64,000 nt of DNA. Source: Fusibacter bizertensis (GTDB lineage Bacteria > Bacillota > Clostridia > Peptostreptococcales > Acidaminobacteraceae). Both the position numbers and the translations under genes were made by a program. Below the pieces are notes generated by a model. The model searched no databases, was not told where the DNA came from, and saw only the letters and a list, made by a program, of their open reading frames with translations. Positions 9,687-18,346 of this stretch are shown piece after piece. The stretch is from NCBI RefSeq assembly GCF_029914245.1, contig NZ_JARYZI010000005.1, positions 207,063 to 271,062 of the forward strand. The letters are read 5' to 3'. How positions within the stretch are numbered: the first letter of the stretch is position 1; the number at the start of each line of letters is the position of its first letter.

Positions 9687-10426
9687 TGCATAGATTTTTT
9701 ATTGAATCTGAAGATATTAGAACAGGTATATATTTGACTATCCATAACCAAGAAAGTGTCAACCATATGTCTAGAGTTTTACGTGTCAAGATTGGAGAAT
9801 TAATTGAACTCGTTTCACTGGATATGTTATTAACTGGAGAGATAGTCGAAGTTCAAAATACTTCTGTCAAACTTAAAATTTTGTCTGAAAAACCTCACGA
9901 AAATGAATCTAATGTTAAGATTGATTTATTTCAGTGTTTACCAAAAGGTCAAAAATTGGAGCTAATATTACAAAAAAATGTCGAATTAGGTGTCCATGAC
10001 TTTTATTTGGTACAATCCAAACGATGTATTGTAGATTATAAGCCAAAGGATGTCCCTAAGAAGATGGAAAGACTGTCAAAAATTGTGAAGGAAGCATCTA
10101 AACAATCAAAGCGAGATAGGATTCCAGAATTATATGGTGTTTTAAATATTAAGGATGTTTTAGAAAAAATATCCGATTATGATCAATTCTTGATCCTCTA
10201 TGAAGGGGAGACCAGTAAAGGTTTAAAAGGTCACCTTAAAGCATTTGAAGGTAAACGCATCGCTATCATTATTGGTCCCGAAGGTGGTCTTGAAGAATCA
10301 GAAGTTGAATTACTATTACGTAATGGTGCACTTTCAACAACGCTTGGTAAAAGAATTTTAAGAACTGAAACTGCTGGATTTGTAGCAGTGTCATGTATCC
10401 AATATGAAATGGATGCTTTAGGTTAA
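9686..10426 (+). CDS. rsmE: 16S rRNA m3U1498 methyltransferase RsmE
   Basis: RsmE methylates U1498 of 16S rRNA. It is a SPOUT enzyme with a C-terminal trefoil knot. The 246-residue protein starts MHRFFIES and contains DLFQCLPKGQKLELILQKNVELG, IIGPEGGLEESEVELL and LGKRILRTETAG, the conserved SAM-knot motifs. The frame is open upstream within prmA, but the ATG at 9686, overlapping the prmA stop and preceded by AAAGGAG, gives the family N-terminus. Confidence 0.95.
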   Translation: MHRFFIESEDIRTGIYLTIHNQESVNHMSRVLRVKIGELIELVSLDMLLTGEIVEVQNTSVKLKILSEKPHENESNVKIDLFQCLPKGQKLELILQKNVELGVHDFYLVQSKRCIVDYKPKDVPKKMERLSKIVKEASKQSKRDRIPELYGVLNIKDVLEKISDYDQFLILYEGETSKGLKGHLKAFEGKRIAIIIGPEGGLEESEVELLLRNGALSTTLGKRILRTETAGFVAVSCIQYEMDALG

Positions 10427-10437
10427 AGGAGAAAAAC

Positions 10438-11757
10438 ATGAATAAAGTTGCATTTGTAACTTTGGGATGCAAAACAAATCAATATGAAACTGATGCGCTT
10501 ATGGATATATTCTATAAAAATAGATATGAACTCGTTGATTTTGACGATTATGCAAATGTATATGTTATAAACACCTGTACAGTTACAAGCATTAGTGATA
10601 AAAAGTCTAGGCAAATGATTAGGCGTGCGAAAAAAAATAATCCCAATAGTATCGTTGTAGCAGTTGGTTGTTATGCTCAGATTTCGCCTGATGAAGTTAG
10701 TGCAATTGAAGATGTGGATATAGTTATTGGTACAGATGCAAGAAGTGGTATCATTGATTATATTGAAGAATACAAATCTGGTACTACATCAAAACCTTAT
10801 GTAATTGTAGAGGATATTATGAATATTAAGGTTTTTGAGGAAATGACAATATCAAATATAACAACTCATACGAGAGCCTTTATCAAGATACAGGAAGGTT
10901 GTAATCAGTTTTGTTCGTATTGTATTATCCCTTATGCAAGAGGACGAGTACGAAGTAGAGAACTGACTCATATTATAGATGAGATAAGAGCATTAACTGA
11001 AAAAGGTTATAAAGAATTCGTGTTAACTGGTATCCATATAGGTTCTTACGGTCTTGACTTAGATCATATTAAATTGATAGATTTACTTGAAGCTATTCAA
11101 CTCATTGAAGGTGTTGTGAGAATTAGATTAGGTTCTGTTGAGCCAAGATTGATTACAGATGAGTTTATAGGACGCATCAAACCGCTTCATAAGTTATGTG
11201 ATCATTTTCATCTATCTTTACAAAGTGGTTCTGACACTGTTTTAAAGCGTATGAATCGCAAGTATACTTCGGCTGAATACTTAACAGCAGTAGACAAGTT
11301 AAGATCCATCTATTCAAGCCCGTCAATTACAACAGATATCATCGTTGGATTTCCAGGTGAAACTGATTTGGAGTTCAATGAAACTTTGGATTTTGTTTCA
11401 CAAGTTAAATTTAGTGAAATACATGTTTTTCAATTCTCAAAACGCGAGGGAACACCCGCTGCTGAAATGAGTGGGCAAGTTGAAAGTTATATAAAAAAAC
11501 AACGCAGCGAGGCATTAATTGCGTTAGCCCATCAGTTAGGTGATGACTATAAGAATTCCTTTGTGGGCAGTGAACTAGAAATTTTACTAGAAGATCAAAA
11601 AGAGAAACACTACTTAGGTCATAGTAAAAATTATCTCAATATTATAGTTGATTCAGAAGAACAAACAATGAATCAATTAAAACTTAATCAAGGTGAACTT
11701 TATACTGTGAAAATCGTTAGAATTGACGATTCTAAGCTTCATGCAGTAGTAATTTAG
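10438..11757 (+). CDS. mtaB: tRNA t6A37 methylthiotransferase MtaB
   Basis: MtaB adds a methylthio group to N6-threonylcarbamoyladenosine 37 of tRNAs reading ANN codons. The 439-residue protein has the N-terminal MTTase domain with three cluster Cys (VTLGCKTNQYE near 9, INTCTV near 46, AVGCYAQ near 79), a radical SAM domain with CNQFCSYCIIPYARG (about 155), and a C-terminal TRAM-like domain. The order prmA-rsmE-mtaB matches yqeT-yqeU-yqeV of Bacillus. An AT-rich stretch with a long T run follows the stop and may act as a weak terminator. Confidence 0.94.
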   Translation: MNKVAFVTLGCKTNQYETDALMDIFYKNRYELVDFDDYANVYVINTCTVTSISDKKSRQMIRRAKKNNPNSIVVAVGCYAQISPDEVSAIEDVDIVIGTDARSGIIDYIEEYKSGTTSKPYVIVEDIMNIKVFEEMTISNITTHTRAFIKIQEGCNQFCSYCIIPYARGRVRSRELTHIIDEIRALTEKGYKEFVLTGIHIGSYGLDLDHIKLIDLLEAIQLIEGVVRIRLGSVEPRLITDEFIGRIKPLHKLCDHFHLSLQSGSDTVLKRMNRKYTSAEYLTAVDKLRSIYSSPSITTDIIVGFPGETDLEFNETLDFVSQVKFSEIHVFQFSKREGTPAAEMSGQVESYIKKQRSEALIALAHQLGDDYKNSFVGSELEILLEDQKEKHYLGHSKNYLNIIVDSEEQTMNQLKLNQGELYTVKIVRIDDSKLHAVVI

Positions 11758-11796
11758 TATAAAATTATATAAATTATTTTTTTTTTACGAAATAGC

Positions 11797-11825
11797 TTAA
11801 TCAATTTCATAAAATTTGTTATAAT
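11797..11825 (+). promoter_or_regulatory. promoter of the HIT hydrolase gene
   Basis: -10 TATAAT (11820-11825) with TGt in front. A weak -35, TTAATC (11797-11802), lies 17 bp upstream. Confidence 0.6.
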
Positions 11826-11864
11826 AGAATTGAACTTTTACAGCATGAAAGGAGGTGTTAATAA

Positions 11865-12206
11865 ATGGATTGTATATTTTGTAAGATTATAAGCGGTGAC
11901 ATCCCGTCGACTAAGGTCTATGAGGATGAGCATGTATATGCTTTTAAAGACATCAATCCTGAAGCGCCTGTTCATGTTTTAATCGTTCCAAAAGAACATA
12001 TTGAATCGGTTGCTCATCTTGATGCGACTCACCATTCCTTGATAGGACACATTCATTTAATTGCCAAGCAAATTGCAGAAGATGCGGGTATTGATCAAAG
12101 TGGTTACCGTTTGCTTACAAATATCGGTAAAGACGGAGGTCAGAGTGTACTTCATCTGCATTATCACTTGCTCGGTGGTCGACTATTAAAGTGGCCACCA
12201 GGTTAA
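11865..12206 (+). CDS. HIT family (HINT-type) nucleotide-binding hydrolase
   Basis: Proteins of this type hydrolyse purine nucleoside phosphoramidates or aminoacyl-AMP. The 113-residue protein begins MDCIFCKIISGDIPSTKVYEDE and ends with the histidine triad LHLHYHLLGGR (HxHxHxx), the standard layout and length of bacterial HinT. AAAGGAGGTG precedes the ATG. It has its own promoter and lies between mtaB and rpsU, a common position in Clostridia. The exact substrate cannot be read from the sequence. Confidence 0.93.
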   Translation: MDCIFCKIISGDIPSTKVYEDEHVYAFKDINPEAPVHVLIVPKEHIESVAHLDATHHSLIGHIHLIAKQIAEDAGIDQSGYRLLTNIGKDGGQSVLHLHYHLLGGRLLKWPPG

Positions 12207-12224
12207 AAAACTTAAGATTTTTTA

Positions 12225-12253
12225 TTGATTTTTAACTGGTCCTAGTGTATAAT
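12225..12253 (+). promoter_or_regulatory. promoter of rpsU-yqeY
   Basis: -35 TTGATT (12225-12230), 17-bp spacer, -10 TATAAT (12248-12253). It lies 70 bp before the rpsU start. Confidence 0.7.
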
Positions 12254-12322
12254 AACACAGTATGTTCTAGGTACATTCCTCTGTACTATTAAAGAATCTA
12301 TTCACGGAGGGAGGGAATGTGA

Positions 12323-12505
12323 ATGTCTGGCATCAAAGTTGGAGAAAATGAAAGTATTGATAGTGCTTTAAAAAGATTTAAAAGAGAAACATCTAAAGCT
12401 GGCGTAATGGCTGAGATTAAGAAAAGAAGACATTACGAGAAGCCTAGTGTAAAGCGTAAAAAGAAATCTGAAGCAGCTAGAAAGAAAAAGAAAAAGCAGT
12501 TTTAG
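12323..12505 (+). CDS. rpsU: 30S ribosomal protein S21
   Basis: S21 is a small subunit protein near the mRNA exit region. The 60-residue protein has [16 protein letters not shown] and the basic repeat [16 protein letters not shown], typical of Firmicute S21. A strong GGAGGGAGG lies upstream of the ATG. yqeY follows after 15 bases, as in Bacillus. Confidence 0.96.
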   Translation: MSGIKVGENESIDSALKRFKRETSKAGVMAEIKKRRHYEKPSVKRKKKSEAARKKKKKQF

Positions 12506-12520
12506 TGAAGAGGTGAGAAG

Positions 12521-12964
12521 ATGTCACTAAAAGATTTGCTCATGGATGATTTGAAAGTTGCTATGAGGGACAAAGATGTAGTCAAAAAGTCTGTTGTAAC
12601 GATGCTTCGTGCTGCTATAAAGCAAATTGAAGTTGATCAGCGCATCGAACTGGATGATGAAGCTATCATTGAAATTATAGCAAAACAAATCAAACAGAAA
12701 AATAATGCCATTGTCGAATTTGATAATGGTAATCGTCAAGATCTTGTAGATCTTACGAAAAATGAAATCGAGTTTCTAATGAAGTATTTACCGGAACAAC
12801 TTTCACCTGATGAAGTTAAAGTGATTGTAGATGAAGCTATCGCAACTACTGGCGCAACAACTATGAAAGATATGGGTAAAGTCATGGGAATCGTCACAAA
12901 TGCTACTAAAGGAAAAGCAGAGGGCAAACTCATATCTGATTTAGTCAAAAAAGCTTTATCTTGA
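12521..12964 (+). CDS. YqeY/GatB-like protein
   Basis: This 147-residue protein belongs to the YqeY family, which resembles the C-terminal tRNA-binding tail of the amidotransferase subunit GatB. Its role is not firmly established. Visible family features are the N-terminal SLKDLLMDDLKVAMRDKD, the central YLPEQLSPDEV and the C-terminal KDMGKVMGIVT. The start follows GAGGTGAGAAG. Linkage to rpsU is conserved. A terminator and two further hairpins follow, and the yqfC-yqfD sporulation pair often found next in Clostridia is absent. Confidence 0.9.
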   Translation: MSLKDLLMDDLKVAMRDKDVVKKSVVTMLRAAIKQIEVDQRIELDDEAIIEIIAKQIKQKNNAIVEFDNGNRQDLVDLTKNEIEFLMKYLPEQLSPDEVKVIVDEAIATTGATTMKDMGKVMGIVTNATKGKAEGKLISDLVKKALS

Positions 12965-12990
12965 AAAGCATATAAGTGAACATTAAGTTA

Positions 12991-13028
12991 AATGGCGTAT
13001 CTTTATAAGATATGCCATTAATTTTTTA
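12991..13028 (+). terminator. intrinsic terminator after yqeY
   Basis: The stem AATGGCGTATCTT/AAGATATGCCATT (13 bp, one G-U pair) at 12991-13019 is followed by AATTTTTTAG. Confidence 0.85.
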
Positions 13029-13050
13029 GTCCTAACATATTAAGTAATAA

Positions 13051-13080
13051 AACTTCGGACGCGATGTTCGAAGTTTTTTA
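13051..13080 (+). terminator. second hairpin after yqeY (repeat unit A)
   Basis: AACTTCGGAC pairs with GTTCGAAGTT around a five-base loop (13051-13075, one G-U pair), followed by a T run. It strongly resembles the next hairpin in both arms and loop. Confidence 0.6.
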
Positions 13081-13105
13081 TTTAGTCACAACTACTTTGT
13101 GATAG

Positions 13106-13137
13106 AATCTTCGGGCTCGATGTCCGAAGATTTTTAT
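13106..13137 (+). terminator. third hairpin after yqeY (repeat unit B)
   Basis: AATCTTCGGGC pairs with GTCCGAAGATT around the loop TCGAT (13106-13132), followed by TTTATTT. Where its stem differs from unit A, pairing is preserved. Together with the terminator at 12991 this makes three hairpins in 150 bp before phoH. Confidence 0.6.
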
Positions 13138-13201
13138 TTGATGTGATTTATACATAAAATTATGTTAAAATAAATGTAACAATTACACTCTGGAGGTTTA
13201 A

Positions 13202-14218
13202 ATGACAGCTGTGGCCGTTAAAAAAATGATACTAAATGATTTTAGTGCTTTTCATTTGTTATTTGGGAATTTAGATGAAAATATCATATTATTAGAAAAG
13301 GCGTTTAATGTGAGTATCGTTTCAAGAGATGGAGAGATTAGTCTCAAAGGGGAACCTCAAAATATATCAAGCGTAGAGGAAGCGATACATGTACTTGTTA
13401 AAAATATTCAATCAGGTGAATTAATAGATAAACAAAAAGTTAGTTATGTGATTCAATCTGTTAGCACCGGAGATGGTAGTAAACTTGATGATTTAAGCAA
13501 ATCGTTTATTTGTGTTAATTCAAGAGGAAAATATATAAAACCTAAAACAATTGGACAAAATCAATATATTAAAACGATACAAAGTAGAGATGTAGTATTT
13601 GGAATTGGTCCTGCGGGTACAGGTAAGACTTATTTAGCTGTGGCAATGGCAATTAGAGCATTTAAAAATCATGAAGTAGGAAAAATCATCATTACGAGAC
13701 CAGCAGTTGAAGCTGGAGAAAATCTAGGTTTTTTACCAGGCGACTTACAGATGAAGGTCGATCCTTATTTACGGCCTTTGTATGATGCTTTATTTGATAT
13801 ACTCGGTCCAGAGACTTATAATACCTACAAGGAAAGAGGTTTAATTGAGATTGCACCTTTAGCTTATATGAGAGGACGAACCTTAGATAATGCATTTATC
13901 ATATTAGATGAAGCACAAAATACAACTAAAGAACAAATGAAAATGTTTTTAACTCGGTTTGGCTTCAATTCTAAGGTGGTCGTCAACGGTGATACCACTC
14001 AAATTGATCTCCCAAACGGGCGTCGATCTGGCCTTATACATGCAATAGAAGTTTTGCGTGATGTCCCAGAAATTGGTTTTGTTTATATGAGTGAGAAAGA
14101 TGTAGTCAGACATGAACTTGTTAAGAAAATTATACTCAGCTATGACCGCTATGAAAAAGTGAATAAGGAAGTGAAACATGGCTCAAAACAAGAATTCAAA
14201 CAAGAAAACCAAAAATAA
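13202..14218 (+). CDS. phoH: PhoH-like ATPase
   Basis: PhoH-family P-loop ATPases are RNA-associated enzymes. In Firmicutes they sit next to ybeY and are thought to work with it in rRNA processing. The 338-residue protein has a small N-terminal domain (about 1-100) and an ATPase core with Walker A GPAGTGKT (136-143), RPAVEAGENLGFLPGD and Walker B AFIILDEAQNTT. CTGGAGGT precedes the ATG. Its 3' end overlaps pgpH by 41 bases in another frame. No strong -35 is visible; a TGtTAAAAT at 13163-13171 may be its -10. Confidence 0.94.
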   Translation: MTAVAVKKMILNDFSAFHLLFGNLDENIILLEKAFNVSIVSRDGEISLKGEPQNISSVEEAIHVLVKNIQSGELIDKQKVSYVIQSVSTGDGSKLDDLSKSFICVNSRGKYIKPKTIGQNQYIKTIQSRDVVFGIGPAGTGKTYLAVAMAIRAFKNHEVGKIIITRPAVEAGENLGFLPGDLQMKVDPYLRPLYDALFDILGPETYNTYKERGLIEIAPLAYMRGRTLDNAFIILDEAQNTTKEQMKMFLTRFGFNSKVVVNGDTTQIDLPNGRRSGLIHAIEVLRDVPEIGFVYMSEKDVVRHELVKKIILSYDRYEKVNKEVKHGSKQEFKQENQK

Positions 14219-16328
14219 GAAAAATTCACAAAATCGTAAGTTCTTGCATTTAAAAGTGAGAAATAAAGAACTTTTAATTAATTTTTCAATGATGTTTTTT
14301 AGTCTTCTTATTGTTTTTTTTACCTTAAATAACGCTAATTTTTATGGAATTTATAATTATCAACCTGGCAATACAATTCAAGAAGATATTTATCTTCAAA
14401 ATGATATTGTAGATATTGCTGCTACTGACGCTTTGAAGCAACAAAAAGCTGCTGAAGTAGAACCAATCATGTATGTAGATTTTTCTAAACAAGTTGAGTC
14501 AAAAAAAAGCTTAAACGAATTTTTCACTAGGCTTTCTGAGATTAAGAGTGATTATTCTGAAGATATAGAGCTTATGAAAAAAATTTATGCAGGCATAGAA
14601 AGAAAAAATATATACAACATCACATCTGAGGAATTAATGACGTTAATTACGTTGAATAACGAAAAACTTAGTTTATTACAAAATTATGCAACCGATATTA
14701 CAGTTGAAAATATGTCAAGTGGTCTTACTGAAATAGAGAAAATTGAAGCAGTTTCAACAATACAAAATTATATTGAAGCACAAAGTGACATTTCAGATTT
14801 TGATAAAGGCATCTTGTTGAAATTGATTTCAGGTGTTTTAGTAGAGAATAAGTTTGTAGATCAAGTTAAAACAACTCAAAAAATCGATACTGAATTAGCA
14901 AAAATCGAGGATGTTGTTTACAAGAGTGGCACCTTGTTTTTAGCAAAAGGAACAATTTTATCTGATGCGAACTATAATCTGCTTAAAAGTGGTGGTGTAA
15001 TTGTGGAATCCACATGGGATTCTGTAACCATGAAATTAGGTTTGATTTTAATGCTGGTTATGCTCTGGGGAATTTTGCATATGTATCTTTCTTTTTTTGA
15101 AAAAGATATTATGGCATCTCCAAAAAAATACGGCATATTGATTAGTTTATTCTTAACATTTTTCTTAAGTGCAGGATTTTTCTATGATATTTCACCATAT
15201 TTAATTCCACTCCCAGCTTTTTCAATTCTTGCTAGCATCATGATAACACCAACAATAGCCATTTATTTTGGTATAGGGTTACTGATACTGATCAGTATGC
15301 AAACGGGACTGAGTGCTTATACTCTGATAGCATATTTATTAACAATTCTTATTACAAGAGCCTTGGTGAAGAATATCAAACAAAGATCTCAAGTAGTAGG
15401 TATCGGTTTGTATGTTTCTTTAGTGCTTGTAGTGTTTACTTTAACTCAAGGGATTATCAATAAAACTGAAATTTCCAATTTGCCATTGAGCATCTTATTT
15501 GCAGCTTCTAATGGAGTTTTAAGTGCGATTCTAAGTATAGGCATAATGCCGTTTTTCGAAAGCTTTTTTGATGTGCTAACTCCTTTTAAGCTTTTAGAAC
15601 TTTCAAACCCAAACAGACCTTTATTAAAGCGTTTACTCATTGAAGCGCCGGGAACTTATCACCATAGTATATTAGTTGGCAATTTAGCTGAAACTGCTGC
15701 ACATGATGTGGGGGCAAATAGTTTACTGACAAGAGTATCGTCTTTTTATCATGATGTAGGTAAACTTGAACGTCCTTATTACTATAAAGAGAATCAAGTC
15801 GGTCATGAAAATCCTCATGATAAATTACCTCCACAAGTCAGTGCAAATTTCATTAAGAATCATATGAGTTATGGTGTTGATTTGCTTCAAAAGAATAAAC
15901 TTCCAAAAGAAATCATCGATGTCGTAAAAGCACATCACGGTACATCTTTGATTAAGTATTTTTATCATAGGGAACAACTCAACAACCCTGAAGTAGACAT
16001 CGCTAGATTTTTGTATTCTGGTCCCAAACCTGATTCTAAAGAATCAGTTATATTGATGTTGGCTGATTCAGTTGAAGCGGCTGTAAGAAGTTTAGAAGAA
16101 CCTACTCAAGAATCAATTACCAATCTAATTGATAAAATTATTGCTCAAAAAATTTCAGAAAATCAGTTTTCAAATGCTAATTTAACTTTCAGGGAGTTAG
16201 AAATAATTAAGAATTCGTTTCTAAATGTTTTAAGTGGTATTTTCCACGAGAGAATTGCTTATCCTGAAATTAATATGAACCAAATCTCAAAAAATGCTTT
16301 TGACCAAACTGAACAAAAGGAGAAATGA
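14178..16328 (+). CDS. pgpH: cyclic di-AMP phosphodiesterase PgpH (7TM-HD protein)
   Basis: PgpH hydrolyses c-di-AMP to pApA and so affects osmotic and potassium balance. The 716-residue protein has a basic N-terminus, one membrane segment (about 33-52), an extracellular domain (about 60-280), seven membrane segments (about 285-460) and a cytoplasmic HD domain: GTYHHSILVGNLAE from 492, YHDVGK with HD at 525-526, and later KAHHGT. This is the full YqfF architecture. The start lies inside phoH, with AAGGAAGTG upstream, so expression is coupled. ybeY follows with a one-base gap. Confidence 0.94.
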   Translation: MAQNKNSNKKTKNKKNSQNRKFLHLKVRNKELLINFSMMFFSLLIVFFTLNNANFYGIYNYQPGNTIQEDIYLQNDIVDIAATDALKQQKAAEVEPIMYVDFSKQVESKKSLNEFFTRLSEIKSDYSEDIELMKKIYAGIERKNIYNITSEELMTLITLNNEKLSLLQNYATDITVENMSSGLTEIEKIEAVSTIQNYIEAQSDISDFDKGILLKLISGVLVENKFVDQVKTTQKIDTELAKIEDVVYKSGTLFLAKGTILSDANYNLLKSGGVIVESTWDSVTMKLGLILMLVMLWGILHMYLSFFEKDIMASPKKYGILISLFLTFFLSAGFFYDISPYLIPLPAFSILASIMITPTIAIYFGIGLLILISMQTGLSAYTLIAYLLTILITRALVKNIKQRSQVVGIGLYVSLVLVVFTLTQGIINKTEISNLPLSILFAASNGVLSAILSIGIMPFFESFFDVLTPFKLLELSNPNRPLLKRLLIEAPGTYHHSILVGNLAETAAHDVGANSLLTRVSSFYHDVGKLERPYYYKENQVGHENPHDKLPPQVSANFIKNHMSYGVDLLQKNKLPKEIIDVVKAHHGTSLIKYFYHREQLNNPEVDIARFLYSGPKPDSKESVILMLADSVEAAVRSLEEPTQESITNLIDKIIAQKISENQFSNANLTFRELEIIKNSFLNVLSGIFHERIAYPEINMNQISKNAFDQTEQKEK

Positions 16329-16329
16329 A

Positions 16330-16812
16330 ATGCAAGTTGAAATTCTAAATGAAACGACCACTGAACTTGATTCTGAACTGCAAGCTTTAATAGTTAAAGC
16401 AACGGATAAAGTTCTTGAATACGAAGATTTTGATATCGAGGGTGAAGTAAGTGTTCTCTTCGTTAATGATGAGAGAATTAAAGCACTTAATTATGAATTC
16501 AGAAAAAAAAATGTCGTCACAGATGTATTATCATTTCCACAGTATGATTCTATTAAAGAAGATGGTGTAAACGAACCCTTCATCTACCTTGGTGATGTTG
16601 TTATTTCGTTAGAACAAGCCAAACGTCAAGCAGATGAATTTGGCCATACTATTGAGAGAGAAATCGTCTATTTAACAGTACACAGCATGTTACACTTGTT
16701 TGGATATGATCATTTAACTGAAGAGGATAAGATTGAGATGAGAACTAAAGAAAAAGCAGTTCTTGGTGCACTGAAGATCTTCAAAGGAACTTCCATAGGG
16801 GAGGACCAGTGA
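16330..16812 (+). CDS. ybeY: endoribonuclease YbeY (rRNA maturation factor)
   Basis: YbeY is a zinc-dependent RNase needed for 16S rRNA 3'-end maturation. The 160-residue protein contains the metal site HSMLHLFGYDH (HxxxHxxxxxH) and VTDVLSFPQ, both family signatures. The frame is open further upstream inside pgpH, but the ATG at 16330, behind AAAAGGAGAAATGA and right after the pgpH stop, is the natural start. phoH, pgpH and ybeY form one coupled unit. Confidence 0.95.
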   Translation: MQVEILNETTTELDSELQALIVKATDKVLEYEDFDIEGEVSVLFVNDERIKALNYEFRKKNVVTDVLSFPQYDSIKEDGVNEPFIYLGDVVISLEQAKRQADEFGHTIEREIVYLTVHSMLHLFGYDHLTEEDKIEMRTKEKAVLGALKIFKGTSIGEDQ

Positions 16813-17909
16813 TGAAAAGAAATATAGTTATCGGTGGTTCAGTTATAGGTACAATCATACTTGTTGTCATATTAGCGCTTGTTTTTAAATCTCCAAGTAA
16901 TTCATTTGAAACAACAGAACCAACTACCACCCAAGTCGTTGTAACTGTGCCCACTGAAACTGAAACTGAAATTGAAGCAACAACTTCGGCACCAGTAGTT
17001 GACAGTCATTATAACCCTCTAACCGGTACTTATAGCGACAGTGACTTGACAACTAGACGTCCGATTGTAGTTATGTTAGATAATCAGTACTTAGCAAGAC
17101 CACAGGCAGCACTAGCTGAAGCTGATGTTGTTTATGAGATACTCGCTGAAGGATTAATCACACGCTATATGGCAGTGTTTTATGGGACGTATCCAGACCA
17201 TATTGGACCAGTACGTAGCGCAAGACCCTACTTTATAGAAAAGGCTTATGAGTTCGATCCATATTATGTCCATGTTGGTGGCTCAATGCAAGCCTTGTCA
17301 GATATTAGAAAATATCAGTTGGCTGATATTGATGGTTTAACCAGTGGCGCCTTTTGGAGAGAAAACCATAAAAAAATCCCGCATAACATGTATACCTCTT
17401 CAGAATCCATAATAAAAGATGCAACTAGACTTGGTTATGCTGATACAAAGCCTTTTTCATTTTTAAATTTTTATGATGAATTCACCATAATAGAAGGTAA
17501 GGATGCAACTGATATTACATTTGTTTACAAAGAACCCGTAAAATCAGATTCTATTGGTTACTATACTTCGTATAAATATAACGATGAAAAACATCTGTAT
17601 TTCCGTTATACTAACGGAGATGCACATGTTGATGAAAACACAAAAGAGGAACTAACTTGTACGAATATCCTTGTTCAGTATGCTAAAACTGTAGTTCTTG
17701 ACAATGAAGGTAGATTGGATGTTGATTTAATTACCACTGGAAAGGGTAAATATTATAGTGCAGGTAAAGTGATGGACGTCACGTGGTCTAAAAAAACTGT
17801 AGACTCAAAAACTGATTTTTTTGACTTGAAGGGCAATCCGATCACCTTGAATCCTGGAGTAACATGGTTTCAAATCATGAAAATTGGTACAGAAGAAACT
17901 ATAAAATAG
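16812..17909 (+). CDS. membrane-anchored DUF3048 (YerB-like) protein
   Basis: The 365-residue protein has an N-terminal membrane anchor (about 5-25, IVIGGSVIGTIILVVILALV), a Thr/Glu-rich linker (about 30-60) and an extracytoplasmic DUF3048 region with NPLTG near its start, RPIVVMLDNQYLARPQ and GPVRSARPYFIEKAYEFDPYYVHVG split over the middle. YerB, the Bacillus member, is a lipoprotein of unknown role; this one lacks a lipobox Cys. The start overlaps the ybeY stop (TGATG), with GGGGAGGA upstream. A GTG one codon earlier is an alternative. In Bacillus dgkA occupies this place between ybeY and cdd. Confidence 0.85.
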   Translation: MKRNIVIGGSVIGTIILVVILALVFKSPSNSFETTEPTTTQVVVTVPTETETEIEATTSAPVVDSHYNPLTGTYSDSDLTTRRPIVVMLDNQYLARPQAALAEADVVYEILAEGLITRYMAVFYGTYPDHIGPVRSARPYFIEKAYEFDPYYVHVGGSMQALSDIRKYQLADIDGLTSGAFWRENHKKIPHNMYTSSESIIKDATRLGYADTKPFSFLNFYDEFTIIEGKDATDITFVYKEPVKSDSIGYYTSYKYNDEKHLYFRYTNGDAHVDENTKEELTCTNILVQYAKTVVLDNEGRLDVDLITTGKGKYYSAGKVMDVTWSKKTVDSKTDFFDLKGNPITLNPGVTWFQIMKIGTEETIK

Positions 17910-17921
17910 CGAGGTAGAATA

Positions 17922-18311
17922 ATGAATTATAAACAACTGGTAGAAAAAGCATATGAAGCAATGGATTTTTCATATTCACCATATTCAAATTTCAAAGTTG
18001 GTGCTGCATTATTGACTAAATCTGGTAAAGTTTATACTGGATGTAATGTTGAAATTGCATCTTTTGGCGCAACTAATTGTGCTGAAAGAACAGCTATATT
18101 TAAAGCGATTTCTGAAGGAGAACATGACTACAAAGCAATCGCTGTTGTATCATCAAGCAGAGATTTCACATATCCTTGTGGTATTTGTAGACAAGTAATT
18201 GTTGAATTCTCTAAAGATATTGACATCATAGTTGCAAAAGACTATGATTATGAAGTCTATAAAATAGAAGAATTATTGCCTAAATCATTTACACAGATAG
18301 ATTTGAAATAA
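17922..18311 (+). CDS. cdd: cytidine deaminase
   Basis: This enzyme converts cytidine and deoxycytidine to uridine and deoxyuridine in pyrimidine salvage. The 129-residue protein shows SPYSNFKVGAAL, the zinc and catalytic motif NCAERTAIF (Cys-Ala-Glu), and PCGICRQ with the two further zinc Cys. Size is typical of tetrameric bacterial enzymes. The gene precedes era, as in many Firmicutes. Confidence 0.96.
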   Translation: MNYKQLVEKAYEAMDFSYSPYSNFKVGAALLTKSGKVYTGCNVEIASFGATNCAERTAIFKAISEGEHDYKAIAVVSSSRDFTYPCGICRQVIVEFSKDIDIIVAKDYDYEVYKIEELLPKSFTQIDLK

Positions 18312-18346
18312 GTGTATAGATACAAAGGTTAAATTAGGAGGAATGA

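Noticed and set aside
9116..9766. A 216-codon open frame on the minus strand opposite prmA and rsmE
   Set aside because: It overlaps two clearly recognised genes and shows no family motif or ribosome site.
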